DNA of 64,000 nt, taken from the NCBI RefSeq assembly GCF_040720935.1, contig NZ_JBFDAE010000008.1, forward strand, positions 124,001-188,000. The letters are read 5' to 3'. Position 1 is the first letter of the stretch. Each line of letters opens with the position of its first letter. Both the position numbers and the translations under genes were made by a program. Below are positions 59,776 through 64,000 of this stretch, one piece after another. Origin of the DNA: Jejuia sp040720935. Lineage in GTDB: Bacteria > Bacteroidota > Bacteroidia > Flavobacteriales > Flavobacteriaceae. Below the pieces are notes generated by a model. It was not told the DNA's origin and made no database searches. It saw only the letters and a program-made list of their open reading frames with translations.

Positions 59776-61674
59776 ATGGAAGAAAAGAAATTTGATATTA
59801 AAACCGTCATTGGTTACGCATTAATTTTTGGCTTAATTATATTTTGGTTTTATAAAAACCAACCCACTCCCGAAGAACTAGAAGCGCAAGAAAAGGCAAA
59901 ACAAGAGCAGGTTGAAGCTGAGAAAAAAGCAAAGGAAGACAAACAAACTTTGGTGACTCCTCCCGAAGATTATGCGCCAGCAGCAAATTTAGATTCGCTT
60001 GGATTAATTCAACTGAAAAATAAACTAGGGATTTTAGCCTATTCTGAAACACTAGCTACCGGAAAGAATGAAACTGTGGTTGAAACGGATGTTTTTAAAC
60101 TAACCTTTAATCATAGAGGCGGTTATTTATCTGAAGTAAAGTTGAAGCAATTTGTGGATTATGATTCAGTACCAATATATATTATCAAGGACAATAATGC
60201 AGTTTTCAATTTAGATTTTGGTACTACCGATAGCAGAATTATAAATACAAAAGAGCGCTATTTTCAGCCTACAGTTTCAAAGAACGGTGAAAATACTATC
60301 GTTTCGATGAAGTTTAAAGTAACCGAAAATAAATTTTTGGAGTACAGATATGAGTTGAAACCTGATGATTACATGATAGATTTTAGTGTAAAGTCTCAAG
60401 GTTTAAATGATGTCATCAACAGTTCTCAAACTATTAATTTAGATTGGAAATTGAAAGGATATAGACATGCAAAGAGTATTTCATATGAAAACAGATATAC
60501 CGATGTGCATTATGAATATGAAGGAGGAAAAACCGATTATACGGGAGCGCGTGATGGCGAAGAGGTGTTGGAAGATGTTACGTGGATAGGTTACAAGCAA
60601 CATTTCTTTTCTTCTGTACTTTTAACAGATAATGCTTTTAAAACGGCAACTATTACAACTGAAAATTTAGTTGAAGATGAAGAAATAGATACGGTTTATA
60701 CAAAGATGTTCGCTTCAAAAATACCTTTAGAATTAAAAGGTGGCGAAATAAACGAGTCGATGGATTGGTATATTGGTCCTAACGATTTTAATATTTTAAA
60801 TGCCTACGATAGAAATTTAGACGAAATAGTGCCATTTGGGTGGGGAATTTTCGGGTGGATTAACCGCTACGTTTTTATGCCGTTATTTGGTTTCTTAGGT
60901 GGTTTTATGCCTTATGGAATTGCTATTGTAGTGATGACTATTTTAGTGAAAATATTATTGTCCTTTGTACAGTACAAGCAATTTTTATCTCAGGCAAAAA
61001 TGAAAATTTTAAAGCCAGAGTTAGATGCTATACGTGAGAAGCACAAGGATAATAAAATGAAAGCACAACAAGAAACTATGGCGTTACAAACCAAGGCAGG
61101 GGCAAGTCCTCTCGCGGGTTGTTTGCCAGCTTTAATACAGTTGCCTGTGTTTTATGCGTTGTTCCAGTTTTTCCCTTCGGCATTCGATTTAAGGCAGAAA
61201 AGTTTCCTTTGGGCAGAAGATTTATCATCTTATGACACGATTGCAGAATTGCCATTTCATATTCCGTTTTATGGGAGTCATGTTAGTTTGTTTCCAATTT
61301 TGGCGTCTATTGCCATTTTCTTTTATATGCGTTTAACAACGGGTCAGAATATGCAATCGCAACCACAGCAGGAAGGGATGCCAGACATGGCAAAAATGAT
61401 GAAATACATGATGTATTTCTCGCCAATAATGATGTTGTTCTTCTTTAATAACTATGCATCTGGTTTGAGTTTGTATTACTTTATCTCAAACTTAATTAGT
61501 ATCGGAATTATCTTGGTTATTAAAAATTATATTTTGGATGAAGACAAGATTCATGCACAAATCCAGGAGAACAAAAAGAAACCTAAAAAGCAGAATAAGT
61601 TTCAGACTAAAATGAAACAGATGATGGAGCAGGCAGAACAACAAAAACAACTGCAACAGAAGAAGAAAAAATAA
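59776..61674 (+). CDS. yidC: Membrane protein insertase YidC
   Basis: A 632-residue insertase with an N-terminal membrane helix (about 12-27), a large periplasmic domain (about 60-350), and the conserved 60-kDa inner-membrane domain (about 365-590). That domain has FLSQAKMKILKPELDAIREK, AGASPLAGCLPALIQLPVFYAL and a C-terminal pair of helices. The tail is basic and rich in Q and K, fitting ribosome contact. It inserts and folds inner-membrane proteins alone or with SecYEG. A terminator follows. Confidence 0.97.
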   Translation: MEEKKFDIKTVIGYALIFGLIIFWFYKNQPTPEELEAQEKAKQEQVEAEKKAKEDKQTLVTPPEDYAPAANLDSLGLIQLKNKLGILAYSETLATGKNETVVETDVFKLTFNHRGGYLSEVKLKQFVDYDSVPIYIIKDNNAVFNLDFGTTDSRIINTKERYFQPTVSKNGENTIVSMKFKVTENKFLEYRYELKPDDYMIDFSVKSQGLNDVINSSQTINLDWKLKGYRHAKSISYENRYTDVHYEYEGGKTDYTGARDGEEVLEDVTWIGYKQHFFSSVLLTDNAFKTATITTENLVEDEEIDTVYTKMFASKIPLELKGGEINESMDWYIGPNDFNILNAYDRNLDEIVPFGWGIFGWINRYVFMPLFGFLGGFMPYGIAIVVMTILVKILLSFVQYKQFLSQAKMKILKPELDAIREKHKDNKMKAQQETMALQTKAGASPLAGCLPALIQLPVFYALFQFFPSAFDLRQKSFLWAEDLSSYDTIAELPFHIPFYGSHVSLFPILASIAIFFYMRLTTGQNMQSQPQQEGMPDMAKMMKYMMYFSPIMMLFFFNNYASGLSLYYFISNLISIGIILVIKNYILDEDKIHAQIQENKKKPKKQNKFQTKMKQMMEQAEQQKQLQQKKKK

Positions 61675-61679
61675 TTTTT

Positions 61680-61706
61680 AAGCTGCCTTTTGGCAGCTTT
61701 TTTGTT
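61680..61706 (+). terminator. Terminator after yidC
   Basis: An 8-bp perfect stem (AAGCTGCC at 61680-61687 with GGCAGCTT at 61692-61699) has a TTTT loop and a T-run. Confidence 0.85.
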
Positions 61707-61767
61707 TCACAAGAAATTTAGAATATTAGCGTTATTTATCTTATTCACATTAAGAATTTTTTTAAAA

Positions 61768-62475
61768 ATGAAAAAAATATTAGCGCTTAGTTGTTTCTTA
61801 ATCATCAGTTCTTCTTTTGCACAAACCATAAATCAGTTTGATGATGCAGGAAAGCGTCATGGTGTTTGGCGTAAAACTTTTGATGGTACTGAAGTATTAC
61901 GATATGAAGGTGCATTCCATCACGGAAACGAAACAGGATTATTTAAGTTCTACAAAAACATCAAAGGAATAGCGGTACTAACTGCAACGAGACAATTTAC
62001 GGATACTAGTGACATTGCTGAGGTTAAATTTTTCACTTCCAAAGGAAAGATTGTTAGTGAAGGCAATATGCGCAGAAAAATCTATGTAGGCACATGGAAA
62101 TATTATCAAAAAGATTCAGATCAGCTTTTAACATTAGAGCACTACAATGAAGAAGGACAATTAGAAGGCCAAAGATGTGTCTATTTTGAAAACGGACAAA
62201 TTGCTGAAAAAACGTTCTACAAAAGCGGAAACCTTCACCGGGAAGCCATATACTATACGCTTAAAGGAGTTGTGTTAAAAACCTTTATTTACGATAATGG
62301 TGAGTTACACGGCGTATCAAAATACTATAACCCTAAAGGGGAATTAATTGTAGAAGGATATTACAAAAACGGTAAAAAACATGGTGTTTGGAATTATTAT
62401 GAAAATGGAAAGTTAGTAAACACTAAAAACTTCACGTTAGAGGGAAAATATAAACCCATGAAAAAAGCCCCTTAA
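61768..62475 (+). CDS. MORN-like repeat protein, YwqK family
   Basis: A 235-residue secreted protein. I start it at ATG 61768 (MKKILALSCFLIISSSFAQT), which gives a signal peptide; the longer frame begins within the yidC terminator. The mature part is a series of MORN-like repeats of the YwqK type, for example FYKSGNLHREAIYYTLKG, GELHGVSKYYNPKGELIVEG and YYKNGKKHGVWNYYENGK. Database entries often call these YwqK antitoxins, but no toxin is visible and a signal peptide argues against that. A surface or periplasmic scaffold is more likely. Confidence 0.82.
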   Translation: MKKILALSCFLIISSSFAQTINQFDDAGKRHGVWRKTFDGTEVLRYEGAFHHGNETGLFKFYKNIKGIAVLTATRQFTDTSDIAEVKFFTSKGKIVSEGNMRRKIYVGTWKYYQKDSDQLLTLEHYNEEGQLEGQRCVYFENGQIAEKTFYKSGNLHREAIYYTLKGVVLKTFIYDNGELHGVSKYYNPKGELIVEGYYKNGKKHGVWNYYENGKLVNTKNFTLEGKYKPMKKAP

Positions 62476-62556
62476 TCGAGTTTCTTAAAACTTAAAAATA
62501 GGATAAAATTCATGTTAGTATTGAATTTGCTGTCAAACAAAAGCCATAGAATTATG

Positions 62557-62564
62557 TATCTTTG
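62557..62564 (+). promoter_or_regulatory. -7 box upstream of mnmA
   Basis: TATCTTTG matches TAnnTTTG and lies 28 nt before the mnmA ATG. The -33 element is weak. Confidence 0.5.
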
Positions 62565-62592
62565 TGCACTTAAAATTATTCAGAAGTAAAAA

Positions 62593-63780
62593 ATGAAAAG
62601 GGTTGTAATTGGGCTTTCGGGAGGTGTAGATTCTAGCGTTGCTGCTTATCTTTTAAAGGAGCAAGGTTATGAGGTTATAGGCTTGTTTATGAAAAACTGG
62701 CATGATGATTCTGTAACCATTTCTAATGAATGTCCATGGCTAGACGATAGCAACGATGCGTTGTTGGTTGCCGATAAACTCGGAATTCCTTTTCAAACGG
62801 TAGATTTAAGTGAAGCATATAAGGAACGTATTGTAGATTATATGTTTCATGAATATAAAATGGGGAGAACGCCAAATCCTGATGTTTTATGTAATCGCGA
62901 AATAAAGTTTGATGTCTTTATGAAAATTGCACTAGAACTTGGTGCAGATTATGTGGCTACTGGCCATTATTGCAGAAAAGGCTCTATTAACAAAGACGGA
63001 AATGAGATCTTTCAGTTATTAACTGGTAAAGATGATAATAAAGACCAGTCTTATTTTTTATGTCAACTATCTCAAGAACAATTATCTAAATCTTTATTTC
63101 CAATAGGAGAATTAACCAAGCCGGAAGTTCGGGAAATCGCCACTAAACTAGATTTAGTGACGGCAGATAAAAAAGATTCCCAAGGCTTATGTTTTATAGG
63201 TAAAGTGAAATTACCAGATTTTTTACAACAGCAACTCAAACCGAAAGAGGGAGTTATTGTTGAGGTTTCAGAAGATGAAGACCTTTTTCAGAATAAAAAA
63301 ACAGGTTTCAGTTCAAAAGAAGAAGAACTTGAATACCTCTCTAGAAAAATAAATTATACACTAGAAAGCGGTAAGATGGTAGGCAAACATCAAGGCGCTC
63401 ACTATTTTACAAAAGGGCAACGCAAAGGTTTAGCAGTTGGCGGCACACCAGAACCATTATTTGTGATAGATACAAACGTAGAGGATAATATTATATACAC
63501 CGGACAAGGTAAAAATCATCCAGGATTATTTAAAAAAGCACTTTTTATTACGAATGAAGAATTGCACTGGATACGAGAAGATTTAACTTTAGAAGTAAAC
63601 CAAACAATGGAAGTTCTATCAAGAATTAGATATAGGCAACCGTTAGAGAAAGCGATTCTTCATAAAGTAGCCTCCGGTATGTATATTGAATTTGAAAATT
63701 TTCAATCCGCAATTACCGAAGGGCAATTTGCAGCTTGGTATATCAAGGACGAATTGATAGGTTCTGGAGTAATTTCGTAA
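62593..63780 (+). CDS. mnmA: tRNA-specific 2-thiouridylase MnmA
   Basis: A 395-residue tRNA thiolase. The PP-loop is GLSGGVDSSVAAYLL (7-21), and the catalytic cysteines are C100 (PNPDVLCNREIKF) and C200 (KKDSQGLCFIGKV). The central and C-terminal barrel domains include GQRKGLAVGGTPEPLFVID. It thiolates U34 of Lys, Glu and Gln tRNAs. An insert of about 30 residues (226-258) before GKHQGAHYFTKGQRKG makes it longer than the usual 360, as in other Bacteroidetes. This PP-loop family is related in fold to the domain inserted in the NRPS at 3155. Confidence 0.97.
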   Translation: MKRVVIGLSGGVDSSVAAYLLKEQGYEVIGLFMKNWHDDSVTISNECPWLDDSNDALLVADKLGIPFQTVDLSEAYKERIVDYMFHEYKMGRTPNPDVLCNREIKFDVFMKIALELGADYVATGHYCRKGSINKDGNEIFQLLTGKDDNKDQSYFLCQLSQEQLSKSLFPIGELTKPEVREIATKLDLVTADKKDSQGLCFIGKVKLPDFLQQQLKPKEGVIVEVSEDEDLFQNKKTGFSSKEEELEYLSRKINYTLESGKMVGKHQGAHYFTKGQRKGLAVGGTPEPLFVIDTNVEDNIIYTGQGKNHPGLFKKALFITNEELHWIREDLTLEVNQTMEVLSRIRYRQPLEKAILHKVASGMYIEFENFQSAITEGQFAAWYIKDELIGSGVIS

Positions 63781-63802
63781 CTTAGCTAGAAAACCGAAAG
63801 TT

Positions 63803-64000
63803 ATGAAAAGCGGATTATGTCTATTAGTCCTGTTGTTTTCCTGTTTTATCCTATTTGCTCAAGAAGATGCTTGGGTCTATTTAACTGATAAACAGGATGT
63901 AGTTACTTCAATAGCAAACCCTATTTCCATACTCACACAAAAAGCAATTGATAGAAAGAACAGACATGGTGTTTCTATTGATGCTCGCGATGTTCCTGTA
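63803..64000 (+). CDS. S8 family serine peptidase (N-terminal part, cut by right edge)
   Basis: Only the first 66 codons are visible, from ATG 63803 to the window end. They encode a signal peptide (MKSGLCLLVLLFSCFILFAQ) and EDAWVYLTDKQDVV, then LTQKAIDRKNRHGVSIDARD. This start is typical of secreted flavobacterial subtilisin-like peptidases, in which the segment belongs to the propeptide region. The catalytic domain lies off the window, so the peptidase call rests on the N-terminus alone. Confidence 0.65.
   Translation, partial: MKSGLCLLVLLFSCFILFAQEDAWVYLTDKQDVVTSIANPISILTQKAIDRKNRHGVSIDARDVPV

Noticed and set aside
61768..62475. Toxin-antitoxin module at the YwqK-like gene
   Set aside because: The protein has a signal peptide, and no toxin-like gene adjoins it.
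1..64000. CRISPR arrays, tRNA and rRNA genes
   Set aside because: No regularly spaced repeats, cloverleaf-like segments or rRNA motifs were seen in the intergenic regions; this was by eye, without a covariance search.

Overview
The window is a chromosomal segment of a low-GC member of the Flavobacteriaceae (Bacteroidota). Supporting this are the -7 boxes of the TAnnTTTG type, a Por/type 9 secretion sorting domain, the long form of GAPDH, DUF4835 and DUF6913 proteins, LVIVD-repeat lipoproteins, the Bacteroidetes omega-like RNA polymerase subunit, and gene orders such as coaBC-DUF4835-recN and GT2-YbbR-coaE. The genus cannot be fixed from the sequence alone. Most of the window is housekeeping DNA. 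Two stretches stand out as accessory: bases 1-10200 and 54400-57850.

Bases 1-10200 hold a nonribosomal peptide synthetase (NRPS) locus. On the minus strand a HupE/UreJ-like membrane protein is followed 2 nt later by an NRPS that begins with a condensation domain and leaves the window at its left edge. Divergently, on the plus strand, come a free carrier protein, a 1383-residue C-A-PCP NRPS, a small His-containing anchored protein and a TonB-dependent receptor. The adenylation domain of the 1383-residue enzyme is interrupted between motifs A8 and A10 by a complete PP-loop ATPase of the N-acetyl-sugar amidotransferase (WbpG/PseA-like) type, with its own cysteine pairs. The binding-pocket residues I read (D-L-T-K-I-G-E-V-G-K) resemble the asparagine code. 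The receptor, the HupE-like protein and the His-containing protein suggest a metal-binding product. I infer a metallophore whose amide is converted to an amidine or thioamide. This is the best candidate for an undescribed system here.

Bases 10400-15500 carry an ATP-grasp/HAD pair, cytochrome bd oxidase (cydAB) and a glutaminyl cyclase. A 4.5S-type SRP RNA with a near-perfect Bacteroidetes promoter lies at 15589-15682. Bases 15800-23600 hold an SDR oxidoreductase, two lipoproteins, a transaldolase-like aldolase, long GAPDH, LVIVD lipoproteins and a DegP-type protease. Bases 23700-32000 contain dapF-GNAT-mltG-DUF2279, a lysozyme-like protein, a secreted sugar dehydrogenase and the dnaA-phosphatase cluster.

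Bases 32000-54200 hold core genes: a ribD operon, prmC-ligA, a two-gene 5'-nucleotidase, dapA, bamD-rpoZ-coaBC-DUF4835-recN, fabI, GT2-YbbR-coaE, and a two-component system. Bases 54400-57850 form the second accessory island: a dual-OB/DUF488/DUF488 operon, a 139-bp inverted-repeat element, a remnant of a duplicated gene start, an SRPBCC protein and a DUF1801 protein ending in a CDGSH iron-sulfur motif. Core genes resume with pyrG, yidC, a YwqK-like protein, mnmA and the start of an S8 peptidase cut by the right edge. I saw no tRNA, rRNA, CRISPR array, intact insertion sequence or convincing replication origin.
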